Shown here piece after piece: positions 21,950-33,429 of a stretch of 64,000 nt of DNA. Position 1 is the stretch's first letter, and each line of letters starts with the position of its first letter. Under the pieces are notes generated by a model, which was given only the letters and a program-made list of their open reading frames with translations, was not told the origin of the DNA and made no database searches. The stretch lies in the NCBI GenBank assembly GCA_015680685.1, contig MNCI01008366.1, forward strand, positions 207,715 through 271,714. Reading direction: 5' to 3'. A program made the position numbers and the translations under genes. The DNA comes from Gnetum montanum (taxonomy: Eukaryota > Streptophyta > Gnetopsida > Gnetales > Gnetaceae).

Positions 21950-24900
21950 TCATAAACGGAGTGACCAACTGGATAAAGGCAGGCCATCTTCCCCATAAAA
22001 CTGACTGATTTGAGGAGTCCCCTCATTTATCTTCAAGTGGTAGAAAATGAGCCATGTAAATATCTTCTAGATTCGAGGTCAGGTGTCAATTTGATTTCAC
22101 ATGACATGTACAAGAACTGTAACCTGCCCTCGTTAAAGAAGAGAAATATTCAGCTCAAGCTAGCAGACCAATCCATCACTATTCCCTTGGGATTGGTGGA
22201 AGACATTGTGACCACCATTTGCGAGTGGTCTTATCCTGCTGATTTCCTTGTCATCCGTGTGGAGAATTACAAGGGGAACTTTCCTATCATAATGGGAAGA
22301 GCCTGGCTAAGCACGGTGGATGCAAGACTAGGACTCCGAGATCTTTCCCTTGAAATATCAAAGGAAAATCCTTTTGGAAAGATCGAGAAGAAGCGCGTTC
22401 CATGCATCGTGTACAGTGACTTCGAGTGCAACTATGTGTAACAACTATGGTCCGCTAAGCGGAGATCTATTCAAGCATGCAGTCGGTGTACCAACGAATC
22501 TCAAGTTCAACAGTGCTTGTACGCAGCAGCTACAAATTAGGAAGGCACCCAGTGGCTAACCACTGATCCTGCTAGCAGCACTCTGTGCATGGAACTGTCT
22601 GAGGAGCTTGTACGAGCCTATGTAGAAAGCATGAACTAGTTGGAAGAGGTTCATCAACAAGTACCCATTGTTGATGACCATGATGATTGGGGAAAGTTGC
22701 AAATCCCTAAAAGTTTCAAATAGGAGCCCTTGGAACTTAAGTCTTTACTAGCCCACTTAGACTATGTCTTTTTGCATAATGGAAAATCAGTAATTATTAA
22801 TGCCACCCTTACTCCTGAATAGAAGAAGAAATTGCTAATGGAAAGCTGCTTTTGCATGGTCATATCTTGAGCTAACCGAAGTTGATCCTAGGGTACGCCA
22901 ACATCGAATTTATATTGACCCCTCCATGAAGCCACGACGTCAACCACAAAGGCAGTTGAACCCCAAACTAAAGCAATTCATCAAAGATGAAATCAAGTAG
23001 TTGCTAAAGGTAGGGTTCATCTATTCTATTGCTGATAATGAATGGGTCAACCCACTTGTTATTGTGCCGAAGAAGGGTGGCAAATGGAGGGTCTGTATAT
23101 ATTTTCGATTGCTCAACATGGCTACCTTCAAAGATCACTTCCCACTCCCATTTGTGGACCAGGTGTTGGACACCATTGCAAGGCATCATTATTATAGCTT
23201 TTTGGATGGTTATAGTGGCTATAACCAAATCAAAATTGCACCAGAGGACCAGGCCAAGACAACTTTCACAAGTCCTTGGGGGACTTTTGCATACAAAAAG
23301 ATGCCTTTTGGCCTATGTAATGCGCCTACCACTTTCCAACGCCTTGTCCTTAGCATCTTCTAGCAACAAATTGGCAATGGGGTAGAAATCTTCATGGATG
23401 ACTTCTCTACCTATGGGGCCATGTTCGATCAAGCCTTGGACCGCCTTGAGCAAGTTCTAAAAATATGTGTGGACACTAACCTACGGCTCAACTAGCAGAA
23501 AATCCACCTAATGGTCCAAGAGGGCATTGTGCTAGGGCACCGTATCTCATAGACAGGGATTAGCGTGGATCCTAACAAAATCAGGGTCATCCAAGGAATT
23601 ACCTAGCAACTAAGCACTATAAAAGATTTTCAGTCATTCCTTGGCCACACTAGTTACTACTAGCGCTTCATCAAGAATTTCTTGAAAATCACCAAGCCGT
23701 TGGTGGAACTTACAAAGAAAGATGCTCCATTCATCTGGACCAAGGAATGTGAATCCACATTCTAAATGATTAATAGAAACTCGTAGAGACTCCAGTCCTA
23801 CGGGCACCTGATTGGTCTAGACATTACCACATCATGAAAAATGCATCCAACTATGCATTGGGATCCATGCTTATACAGTGTGATGATCAAAAATGTCCAT
23901 ACTATATTCACTGTGCAAGCTGTAGCATTGTGGGTGCCCAACTTAATTACACCACCACAGAAAAGGAGTTGATGGAAGTGGTGTTCGCCTTGGAAAAATT
24001 TCGACACTATGTGCTCAGGTACAAGGTGTTCATGCATACCAACCATAGTGTCATCCAGTTCCTGATGAACAAACCAACAGTGAGCCCCCGTATCATATGA
24101 TGGCTAGTGATTCTTCAAGAATTTGACCTCACCATGGTAGATCAGAAGGGGACTGAGAATGTGGTTGCTAACCATTTATCTCGGTTACAATGGGAGGACA
24201 CAGAAGAAGAGTAGCCCCTCTTCAACCAATTCCTCGATGAACTTCTCTTCACAGGAGCGATCGATCCACAAGTACCTAAGGAATTACCTTGGTTCAACCA
24301 CATCCTCACCTACCTCACCACTCAAGAATTGCCAAAGAAGTGGAACCATTGGCAAAAAAAATAGTTTCTCCATAAGGCCAAGCACTTCATGGAAATCAAT
24401 GGCCACCTTTATAAGGTGTGCACAGATGGCCTGGTTCGATGGTGTGTCCTTGATGATGATACATTGCGTGTCCTTCAAGATGCTCACAAGGGCCCTTGTG
24501 GGGGCCACTATGCTGGACGCCGCACAGCCATTAAGATCCTACTTGCAAGATATTACTGGCCCACAATCTTCAAGGATGCACAACGATTCGTCCACTCATG
24601 CGAACAATGCCAGAGAGACAGTGGGATGACTGCACGATTGGAGGGACCTTAACAGTGGATCCAACCATTGGAGCCCTTTGACATTTGGGGCATCAAATTC
24701 ATGGGATCCATCACATCCCTATCCAATGGAAAGGCGTACATCATCGTAGTTGTGGACTACTACACAAAATGGGTGGAGGCAGCAACCGTCGTCAATTGTT
24801 CCTCAAACATCACCGCACGATTTTTCCAACAGCAAATCGTCAACAGGTTTGGAGTGCCACATGCACTCATCTTGAACAATGGGATCCATTTCACGGGTGT

Positions 24901-25530
24901 CACTTTTCGTAAACTCATGCAACATTTGGGGGTTACCCATAAATTTACAACACCCTATCACCCCCAAGCCAATGGGCAAGCTGAAGTCACCAATAAGGAG
25001 ATCACCAAGATCCTCACTTGAACCATCAGCAAATATAGAAGGGATTAGAGCACCAAACTTAACGATGCTCTCTGGGCTTATCACTCCACTTGGAAACTTC
25101 CTATAGGTTACTCTCCCTATGAGTTAGTGTGCAGTAAGCTACCGAAACTTCCAATCCAGGCAGAACTTCGGACACCATCCATAGCCAGTGACTTAGGCGT
25201 TGACCTACTGCTAGCACAATCTGAACAACTTATCAACTTAAGTGTGCTAGATGAGAATCAATTAGTGGCCCTATCTTCAAATGAGATCCACAATGCCTAC
25301 AATAAAAAATGACATGAAAAATGACATGATCTTAGGATTCAAAAGGTCACATTTAGATGTGGAGACAAGGTGTTGTATTGGAACACCACACATGTAACAC
25401 AACCGATCAAGTTTCAAACACTATGGGAGGGACCTTACATTGTCTCCAAAACTTCCCATCTAGGGCCTTACTTATCCACAAACCTGAGGACCCCACAAGA
25501 ACACAGTTGGTCAACCAGCAACAACTAAAA
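21950..25530 (+). pseudogene. pol of element 2: protease, RT, RNase H, integrase, degenerate
   Basis: Protease is about 22000-22440 (LLDSRSGVNLIS, active-site DSG disrupted to DSRSG). RT is about 22870-23650 with F-M-D-D at 23391-23402 and the well-kept block KMPFGLCNAPTTFQRL. RNase H is 23815-24110. Integrase is 24380-25100: HHCC site complete (H...H, then CEQC), first Asp kept in VVDYYTKW, second Asp changed to Asn (24875-24877), Glu kept in GQAEVTNKE. The frame changes near 22840 and again between 23380 and 23660. Many TAG stops. The domain order is that of Ty3/gypsy. Confidence 0.88.
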
Positions 25531-25599
25531 CCTTTCTGTGAACTTCCCCTAACCAGTGCTACCGCCTCATCATCATCGAGACAACCTCGTTCCATCTTT

Positions 25600-27159
25600 C
25601 ACATCTCCTCCTTTCTGCCTAGAGGAGACTATCCTCCATGCTAACCCATTCCACTACGCTCCTCACTATTTTTGGAATTTTTTGTTTTACACTATTTTTT
25701 TTTCACCATCGTTTATATGTTTGCCAATTCTTGCTAAATTTTCTTTTCTTTAATTACTTTTTCATTTCTTTATTATTTATTTATGCGAATGTGTGTGTTT
25801 AATTTTCAACTGGTTACTAATAAGTCATCTCATTGTCATTAGGTGTCTGGCACGAATGGTTTTCATTGCGATGGATCTTGTGCAATAGTCCACCTAGTTA
25901 TCTTGCTCCTACCCTCACATTGTTGTCCTTGGACTTTACGTCTATTTTCATCTCATAAAATCAGTAGTGAGTCCACGTCATCCACCCATTCTCCCACTCC
26001 ATGGTTTTCCTTCTGTTGGAAACATGCAACCCCTTCACTTAAGAAACATTTTAATTCATGTGTGACTTGTGTAGTTCCCAGACTCGGGGATGATCCAACA
26101 GTTTGAATTAGGTGTGACTTCAAGGGGAATGCAACATTCATCATCCTCTTCTATCTCCCAAGTCCCCGATGTGTCCTAACGGATTTCCTACCACTCCACG
26201 TTCTTCTTTACAAGGAAGCTCCTGGGCAATTCGAGCTTGCATGGTGTGGTCCTCACCGCAAAAATTCAAAAAAAAAATAAACATGAGGATTCAAAGCACA
26301 CCCCTTGGTCGAATGCATGCAAACAAGCATGGGTCTTTGCATGGTGTGGTTCCCACGAAATAACAAGGAAATGAAAAATAAAATCATCACAATGTGGGAA
26401 TTCAAAGAACACCCCTTAGACTGCCTCTCACGGGCCACAAGCACTAGTTATGGGACTTCCTTCATCCCCTCTAACTTCATCCTGTTTCACTTCCTTTCTC
26501 TCACGTCTGTTGGAGTGGTGGTTCTCTGTGGGTGCATTCCTGTCCACCTGGGGGATGGCTGGGGCTTTGCCTGTTACTGTGATGCCACTGTATGTGGATG
26601 GTTTTGGGTTTGAACTTAGGAAAGGTCCTACTAGGTCACTTAACCACAACTTCACACAGGATTTCATGTGACCGATGATCAGAATTCCCATTCTCTCATC
26701 TCTCTCTTCATCCATTTCTCTCCATAACTCACCTCACTGCCCATCTTATGTTTTGAAAGTTCATCATGGTTTCTATGGACTTCTCATGCCTTGTCTGGTT
26801 CACTTGGATGGGAGTCTTAACTTGCGATCACCATTTCTTAACCCCGAGGCCCACAGGCTCCAGTGTTAAGGATATGCAAGGGCTACTAAGGCTACCGCTT
26901 GATATGGGAAACCCACTTGCATATTCCTGGTCTTGTTTGTTAAGCCCCCCATCCTTTTGATTTCGTGGTTGATTGTTCTCATGTCCCATCACTCTATTTC
27001 TTTCCTGCGGAGTTCTTTTTTCCCACGTTCTCTTACATATGACTCTTTTTCTAGCTCGGTTTACCCTCCTCATGTCCTCAATCGCATTCCCGGTCTCTTA
27101 CACTCTTCAACCGCTCCAATTTGGCATTTCAAATTTATTTTTTCAGGTTTTTTCTAGCT
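25600..27159 (+). other. Spacer between pol and ORF3 of element 2
   Basis: No convincing ORF. A roughly 100 bp tandem duplication lies at about 26237-26440 (GCATGGTGTGGT at 26239 and 26339; ATTCAAAG.ACACCCCTT twice). Element 1 has this block once, near 16378. Confidence 0.65.
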
Positions 27160-27434
27160 GGTCAATGGGAGCGACCCCCTACGTATACAAGGCCCCATAT
27201 ATGCAGCCCCCTGCATATACGCGACCCCGTCGACGCAACATCCAACCCCTATATGTGTGCTCGTTGTGCCTACAATTTCCATCATTTTGCAAACAAATTG
27301 GGGGGAGATTTTGCCATTTTCTTTTGCCTACCTTCTTCCCAAGAACCTATGTTCTATCGTGCGTCTGCATCAACTGATCCTTACCCTCTTAAGCACCCAA
27401 AGGTATGCTCTCAGTCGTGGGGGGGGGGGGGGGG
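27160..27434 (+). promoter_or_regulatory. U3-like block and G16 tract before ORF3
   Basis: 27165-27262 contains CTACGTATACAAGGCCCC, a TGCATATACGC stretch and GTCGACGCAACATCC. This recalls the start of the LTR U3 at 18218-18284 (CACGTATACGAGACCC, ATCGACGCATCC). At 27413-27434 comes CTCAGTCGT followed by 16 G (27419-27434). The element's own polypurine tract before the 3' LTR is CTCAGTCGTGGGGGTA. It could be an internal (central) polypurine tract, or the remnant of a recombined 3' end. Function is inferred. Confidence 0.45.
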
Positions 27435-27680
27435 AAAGCTTATGTCTAATTAATTAATTAATTAATTCATTAGCTAATTAAATACTTCACACCTCTAAAG
27501 GGAAGAAACAAAAATAATAACTTAAACTCCAACTTATCCCTTATTGTTTTTGGCTCTAACCCATGAATTAACACTCTGGGAGATTTAATGGAATGCCCGT
27601 GCCAGCATCATAACTTAGTCGAACTGAGAAAGTGTATTAGGGTCATTTTAAACAACTTGTGCACAGTCTAATTGGTGGTT

Positions 27681-27694
27681 ATTTTTGATTGCAG
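27681..27694 (+). promoter_or_regulatory. Candidate 3' splice site before ORF3
   Basis: ATTTTTGATTGCAG is directly followed by ATG (27695). A T-rich stretch ending in CAG next to the start codon fits expression of ORF3 from a spliced subgenomic RNA, as proposed for env-like ORFs of plant Athila elements. A GTAAGG in the leader near 19220 could be the donor, but many GT sites exist. Confidence 0.5.
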
Positions 27695-30549
27695 ATGGCA
27701 CCCAAACCAAGGCATCCAAGGGATGAAGGACCATCACAACCTAGGGACAAGTGTCCACGAACGGGAAGGGGATGAGGCATGCAGTAACCAGAGCACGTGG
27801 AGGGCTCTCATGCAACTGGCCCCTCTACAAAGAACCTGATGTGGAATCTGTTCATCAAATTCCTGAAGAGGAGATTCCCAGTGGGCAATCGCAATGGGAT
27901 GAAACTCTGGGGATAGTGCCACGACTTGAGGTCACCCTGACCCAAGCATGTCTTGATGCTATCAAGCCATCAGAAGTACAACAGATGGTCCTACAAGAGT
28001 TAAACTTTGGACCATTTCTCGAGAACGCACCAGAAGATGTGAGACTTCAACTACAAAACTCTCCTATGTGGCTAGTTATCATTACTAGTGGTGAATGGTA
28101 CCTAGAAGAGACCTATCTCTTATGGACAAATCAACAACTGGGGTTCAGAGTAAGAATTAAAGACATCTATGTCTCTTACTCTGCTGAAGCAATCGCGCAA
28201 GCTCTGGGGTTGCTAGAGATCGGAGTAGATGTGGCGGAGATCCCGAAACAAGCAGACCCTGAGGTAAAAGGGGAGTGGATCAGGCGATGCTATGGGGTAG
28301 ATTGCAAGGAGTTTGACACTTTAACCACTGCAGAGAGGGTGTATTCAAAGATCACGTATTACTACCTAAACCCAACAGTGAGACCCAGCAAAATCATGGC
28401 CTTCTCCGCTCATGCATGTGCCGCCTTAAGTGGAAAATTTCCAATGAGTCTTCCATAGTTGTTATTCTTGGAAATTGAAAAGAGGTTCACCGAAAGTGAA
28501 CATGGAAGACGAGCTCTCCCCTTCCCCTACCTAATCAGAAAGTTGTGCAAATGGCTAGGGATAGCACGATATGCTAATGATACACTCTGGCACGTCCCGA
28601 TTGCCTCATGGAGGGAAATGATGAAGGATAAGACTTCGGCCACTACACACACCGAGGAGGAGCATAAACCACCTCCACCACCTGCACAAACAATGAGGTC
28701 GGGTTTGCAAACTATTGCAGAACACATCCGCGAAATCCGACAATCACTCTTGAGCCAACAAGAGCAATTTAGAAGGATCGGTGGAGGAGAAGACCCTTCA
28801 GTCTATCGCCCTACAATGAGCCACCTGGAGCAAGTGGCTCAATTAGTCAGTTTGTTAGAAAGAGTAGGGCTGATGTTCTCCGCCGCCCGAATGCAAGTGC
28901 CAGCAAGAATAGATCCTAGCGTCCGAGAGGTAACAGTATCAACTCAATAGCTATTCCCTAAAATTTCAGGGAATGTTGCTACCTTCTTGGTATGCCTGGA
29001 AGATGGTGAGGGGGTGACAGTCCTGGTGATGCAACACCAAGGATAAGAGATTACGGTCGAAGTGGTTGCTGATACGATTGCTATGGCTCTCAATGCACCA
29101 GCGGCACCTGTACAAGACATACATGGACTTCAAGATGTACAAGCATCCGCCAGAACTTCACGTAGCAAGATTGATGTAGCATAACATGACGAACTATTGG
29201 ACCGACTGGTGGGAACCGAGTAACCACTTCCAGATGTCTTTGACCTTTCGGATAACATCACTACAGCCCAGTTGGAGCTGCTCTCGGCAAGGGGTAAGAG
29301 CCGTATTTTAGAAGGGAAACTTGAAGCTGCTCAAGCCACTTGTCAATGCTTGGCAATAGAGGTTGCCTAATTAAGGACCCAACTTGCCGATTCAGCTCTT
29401 CTCAACCGTGAGCTCACTAGAGATGAAGCTTTTCAACAGCTTTAGGTTAAACTTCAGATCGTTGAGGATGAGCAAGAGTCGATGATCCTTAATAAGTCCT
29501 TGGCAGACGCCTAGACATATCACATAAATAAGGACTTGACAGAGGTTCACCAGGAGAACGTCAGGTTGACTGCAGAGGTCCATTGCCTGCGTAATGTTGG
29601 TGCTGAAAATGAGCACATGAAAAATTTTACTCACCAACAGCAGGAAGAGCTAGCCAGGGTGAATGCTAATGTGAGAAGGTTGGCCGCGGAGAATCGAAAT
29701 CTGTCCATGGAGGAGGTTCAAACCTTGCAACAGAAATCTGTCATCGAAATCGCTGCTTAGAAGAATGAGGCCCTGAAATTTGAAAAAGTCAAGAATCATT
29801 ACAGGGACCAAGTGGGATTGCAAAAGGAAGTGAATGAGAAACATATTCAAGTCGCAAAGGGTAAGATGAACCAAGCGCTCCAGCAGCTCCGAGAAGGAGG
29901 CGAGATATGGAAACCTATCTTTGATGGGTTGAATGCCTGCAATCAAGCTGAAATCCACCTTAAGGAACTGCAGATTGAGGAAATGACAGAGTATATGGAG
30001 CTTGCCAACCTTCGCTATGCAAACCTGGCTATGCTCATAGCTGGGAGACCACGGTTTGAATTAGAAAAGCAAGTGGCCACCTCGTATTCTCTATACGAGG
30101 GCGAGTTCCAAGTATACAAAGTGACAAAACAAAAATTGGAAATAGCAAATGTGGAACTTGAGGTTCTTCGCATGTGATTTAAAGGACAACATACGATCAT
30201 GGAGAACTTGGCCCATCGAATGAATGACTACCAGTAGCTATAGACATCAATTCGAGTGTTCGACATCGAACAGAAATAGTTCGTAGCCTAGTTTGTCAAC
30301 TTGAAAGAACTTTTCCCTGTGCTGCCATGCCCTTGGGAGGTTCTTGTCCCAGCACACATTGGTGAAGCCACCTAGACAATGAATGATCCCAGAAGTAAGG
30401 AGGAAAAGATGAGGGCCCTCTTGGAGGCTTTTTGGTTACCTCCAGAAGTTGCAGCTGCTGTGGGGTAGCCATCATTCATGCCACCGCCACCGCATGGGCC
30501 AGAGGCTACTGAAGGGCTGTCGGAACCACCGCCACCAAGGATGGTGTGA
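27695..30549 (+). pseudogene. ORF3 of element 2: globular domain plus long coiled coil, degenerate
   Basis: About 950 codons in one frame apart from a one-base shift between 27698 and 27785. The N terminus is basic and Pro-rich. A globular part (27900-28570) contains FRVRIKDIYVSYSAEA followed by IAQALGL, which resembles domains annotated in plants as putative transposon protein; next comes a short Pro run (28669-28686). From about 29230 to 30170 the sequence is a coiled coil rich in Leu, Glu, Gln and Asn. The C terminus is Pro-rich (PPPPHGP, later EPPPPRM). No signal peptide or membrane segment is seen, so it is not an obvious envelope protein. I count 16 internal stops: 11 TAG, 4 TAA, 1 TGA. 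Function unknown. Confidence 0.75.
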
Positions 30550-30783
30550 TCTTCTCTAGCAATTTTTACATCTTTCTACATAGCAGAGAATCCAAAATCG
30601 GCAAGGTGTTCAATTTTGTCTCTGAACACCACCATTTTTTGTAATTTTTCCTTCTTTGTAAACTCAGGCACTTGGCGCGTCATGTGTGTATGTGTGTCAT
30701 ATGTGTCAAATCATGTGTTGTAAATAAAAGTCCATACCTTCCAAATTGTAAGAGGAACTCGAGGATGAGTTTTTACTCAGTCG

Positions 30784-30791
30784 TGGGGGTA
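30784..30791 (+). other. Polypurine tract of element 2
   Basis: TGGGGGTA abuts the 3' LTR, as the same motif does in element 1 (17663-17670). Confidence 0.75.
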
Positions 30792-31651
30792 GGATGAAGT
30801 GCTAGACAATCGCTGCATCTATTCCCGTTGACACATCCTTCCATGCGTCGACGTGGCCCCGTTTACGCGGCACCTATTTCGGTCTATAAATAAGTGGGCC
30901 TCTGCCACACTTAGGTACCTTTTTGTCAATTGTAGCGAAGCTCTTGCAGTTTTTTTTCACGAGAGTTAATAATATTTTCCAAGTGCCTGTAGTAGGTGTA
31001 AGAAAGGTGTCTGGCTCTTTATTCGAGTGTTGATGTACCTAAGCCCATTGGCGTGAACGACAATAAAGACGAGCTTTTCAAGCATTCCTTGCAACAATTG
31101 GACTTAGCCATTTCTATGCATTTATAGTTTAATATTTATATGCTTTAATCATTCATTGAGTTTATGTTATTATTATTTTAATCGATCTTACTCTCTTATA
31201 GTTCACAGAAACCATAAGTACAACCATCTCGAACGTGAAACCCAACACTTGGCAACCCAGCGACGCTTAACATCTGGTAGCCCAGTAGTGGTTAGAGGAT
31301 GCTTAGGACGTGCACGGAAGATGGGATCAAATACTTATGCTAGGAAGAGTTAGGACAGATTAGGATAATCATAGATTACATAATATTGCATTCCTTACTT
31401 TCCATTCCGAGAATTATATGCTAGAAGATAAAGTAAAAAGCCATAAAAATTAGTTGCCTCAATCTCACTTAACCATTGCAATCAAAACATCACAAGTGAG
31501 GTTGAGAGGACAACGACCATTCTAACAAAGAGTTTTGCTAGTTAAAGGTCTGGTGTATGTTAAGTGCTTACAGTCTACGAAATTCGACTGAGTCGCGTGT
31601 GAATGCCTGTGATTCGCATGGTTGGGCATAGGGGTACCTAGCCACTCATCA
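30792..31651 (+). repeat. 3' LTR of element 2, 860 bp
   Basis: It starts GGATGAAG, where the first T of TGATGAAG is changed to G, and ends CCACTCATCA. It lacks about 30 bases of U3 present in the 5' LTR (18227-18266 region) and has scattered substitutions. These differences show that the insertion is not recent. Confidence 0.92.
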
Positions 31652-31955
31652 GTTAGGATAGTAAGTTATTAATTAGCAATTAGATTAGTTAAATTAGTTT
31701 ACAAATTAAGTTTCAACTTGTTCTTAATTGTAGACAAACAAAATACAAAATAATAAAAATCATGTGCCTCAATTACACTTAACCATACAACTAAAGCTCC
31801 ACAAGCGTAGTTGAGAAGATAATGATTGTAACAATTAGATTTCACATCCTGGAACCAGTGTACTTAGAAACTTAAGGTTTGTAGAATTCGACCGAATCAC
31901 GCTTGAACGCTTGTGATTTGTATGATTGGGTGTAGGGGTACCTCATCACTCATCA
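31652..31955 (+). repeat. 3' LTR of element 1, right part
   Basis: It resumes with GTTAGGATAGTAAGTTATTA, which continues the LTR sequence of 9072 onward, and ends ACCTCATCACTCATCA. Together with 17671-18204 the LTR is 838 bp. Confidence 0.92.
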
Positions 31956-32230
31956 ATGATCATGCAATGTGTCCAAGTAGATCACACTCGAATAAAGATT
32001 CCATTCAATTACAAAACATCACACTGCGGGCACACACTACTAAGTACTGAATTTAAGAAAACAAATTGAAAGAGTTATGTTACTAGGCTATTAAATCTAC
32101 TACTAATCCATGTGCCCAAGTGTTGCTTATATAGGCTAGCATGCACCTTGCGATATTGTTTATACAATAATGTATGTTGAGATATGATATCATAACTACA
32201 ATATCATTGACTCGAAATTTTTGGATTTAT
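31956..32230 (-). repeat. Inverted, divergent LTR relic
   Basis: Its reverse complement has GCCTATATAAGC, ACTTGGGCACA, TAGTGTGTGCCCGCA and CTTTATTCGAGTG in the same order as the gypsy LTRs above. It abuts the 3' LTR of element 1 tail to tail. Divergence is clearly higher than between elements 1 and 2. Confidence 0.6.
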
Positions 32231-32390
32231 CAACAACCAACATAGTATTTTCATAGAATAAAAAATCACCTTAAATGTTACTTGAATTGATATTCTTTTA
32301 CTTGGAAACTCTTGTTAAATAATGAACTAACCACTTGAGCCACCTCCCACTGGTAACATAACAAGTTAATCCATTTTATCTCAACATTGA

Positions 32391-32560
32391 TGAGTCTTAG
32401 CTCACTTGCTTAGAATAGCTGGCTTATTGTTCTATAGGTTAGAAGTTTAATTCCAAAGGGGTATGTGTTTGGTTGCTAGTTTGAATCACACTTTAGACAC
32501 CTTTATGCTATTGTATGTAAGTGGTAAGTTTTATATAGTTATTAGAAAAAGAAAAAAGAA
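32391..32560 (+). repeat. tRNA-derived SINE-like element, family B
   Basis: TTAGCTCACTTGCTTAGAAT resembles a tRNA 5' part with A box. GAAGTTTAATTCC resembles a B box. It ends in an A-rich tail (TTAGAAAAAGAAAAAAG). The copy at 44646-44780 has the same order. Confidence 0.6.
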
Positions 32561-32820
32561 ACAAAACCAAAACCAAAAAGAAAAAAAAATTGGATTTTGA
32601 TTTCCCTTCACCTCACCCCAACCCACAAAATCCATACCCCCATCTAATAGATGTGACCCATTTTAAGATTATTCCACCATAATAATACACCATTGCTACC
32701 ATACTAGTAAGTGGAAGTAGGTATTAAACTTATAACCTTCATTCTTAAAGAGAAGTAAATCCATTTTTTTTATTTTTTGGATGGAACACACAAGATAATA
32801 ATCCATTCAAGTTTTTTTTG
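32561..32820. other. AT-rich spacer
   Basis: Low-complexity A-rich and C-rich stretches; no gene or named repeat seen. Confidence 0.5.
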
Positions 32821-32937
32821 GGTGTTGGAATCCAAAATAATTGAAACATAGGTACACCCCAAGAGTTATAGTAGTTTATAACATAATGCTACCTAGTAGA
32901 ATTGAACCTATGACCTAGGGTTACCAAGCTAACCCTA
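32821..32937 (-). repeat. SINE-A copy lacking its head
   Basis: It matches 651-798 from GTTGGAATCCAAAATAATTG to the B-box-like TAGGTTCAATTC (minus strand). The A-box half is missing. Confidence 0.6.
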
Positions 32938-33429
32938 TTCAAACCCTATTCATGCTTTTTTAATCAAGTAGAATATTGTCTAACAAGACAACCCTGCCAA
33001 GATAACAAGAAAGACAAAAAATAATAAGACAACACACCCCTAACCATAACCCTATCATGTGATGTTTTTTTTAAAAAAAATTAATCAATGGAGTACCTAC
33101 AAAAATGTCTCTTTTTTTTTTTGGAATGTTCCTTCCAGCACCACCTACAAGATTATAACCGTTTTGGTCCAATTATGCCCTTAATGTTCCCAGAAAGGAA
33201 GGCAGGCACCTGAATGTTATGAGTACTGTGCTATACTATCGGGTGCGTAATGCCTTCCACTTCAACTGAAAATAGTAGAGTTAGAAACAACGAACTAATG
33301 GTGGTTTACAAGCACTTAAAACGCAATTAAAAAATTTAAAAACTAGATTAAAAGAGCTTGCAATTTGTTTATCTATTTTGAAAAGCGCATGCTTCATCCC
33401 GCTGCAACTTCAGTTCTCTCCTCAGGAGC

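Larger units (their letters stand above)
18205..31651 (+). mobile_element. Ty3/gypsy element 2 (Athila/Tat-like) with a third ORF
   Basis: A 13,447 bp element inserted in the 3' LTR of element 1. Termini are TGATGA...TCATCA, and the flanks are ATTAG (18200-18204) and GTTAG (31652-31656), a 5 bp target duplication with one change. The order is LTR, PBS, gag, pol (protease, RT, RNase H, integrase), a spacer with a G-rich tract, a splice acceptor, ORF3, polypurine tract, LTR. Every ORF is broken, so it is non-autonomous now. It is the sister of element 1 at protein level, yet its LTR U3 is different. Confidence 0.9.
8519..31955 (+). mobile_element. Ty3/gypsy element 1 (Athila/Tat-like), interrupted by element 2
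   Basis: The element is about 10 kb without the insertion. It consists of a 5' LTR (8519-9368), gag (9522-about 11600), pol in the order protease, RT, RNase H, integrase (about 12110-15510), a 2 kb non-coding spacer, and a 3' LTR split by element 2 (17671-18204 and 31652-31955). The order places integrase last, as in Ty3/gypsy. The residual PBS in the sister element resembles tRNA-Asp, as used by Athila/Tat elements. No 5 bp target duplication is visible (CAAGT on the left, ATGAT on the right), and the 5' LTR end is deleted. The third ORF of element 2 is absent. Confidence 0.85.

Noticed and set aside
27695-30549. Envelope protein for ORF3
   Set aside because: No signal peptide, transmembrane segment or furin-like site is seen; the coiled coil alone does not support it.
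8514-31960. 5 bp target duplication for element 1
   Set aside because: CAAGT on the left and ATGAT on the right do not match; CAAGT recurs at 31974, but outside the LTR end, so it is probably chance.
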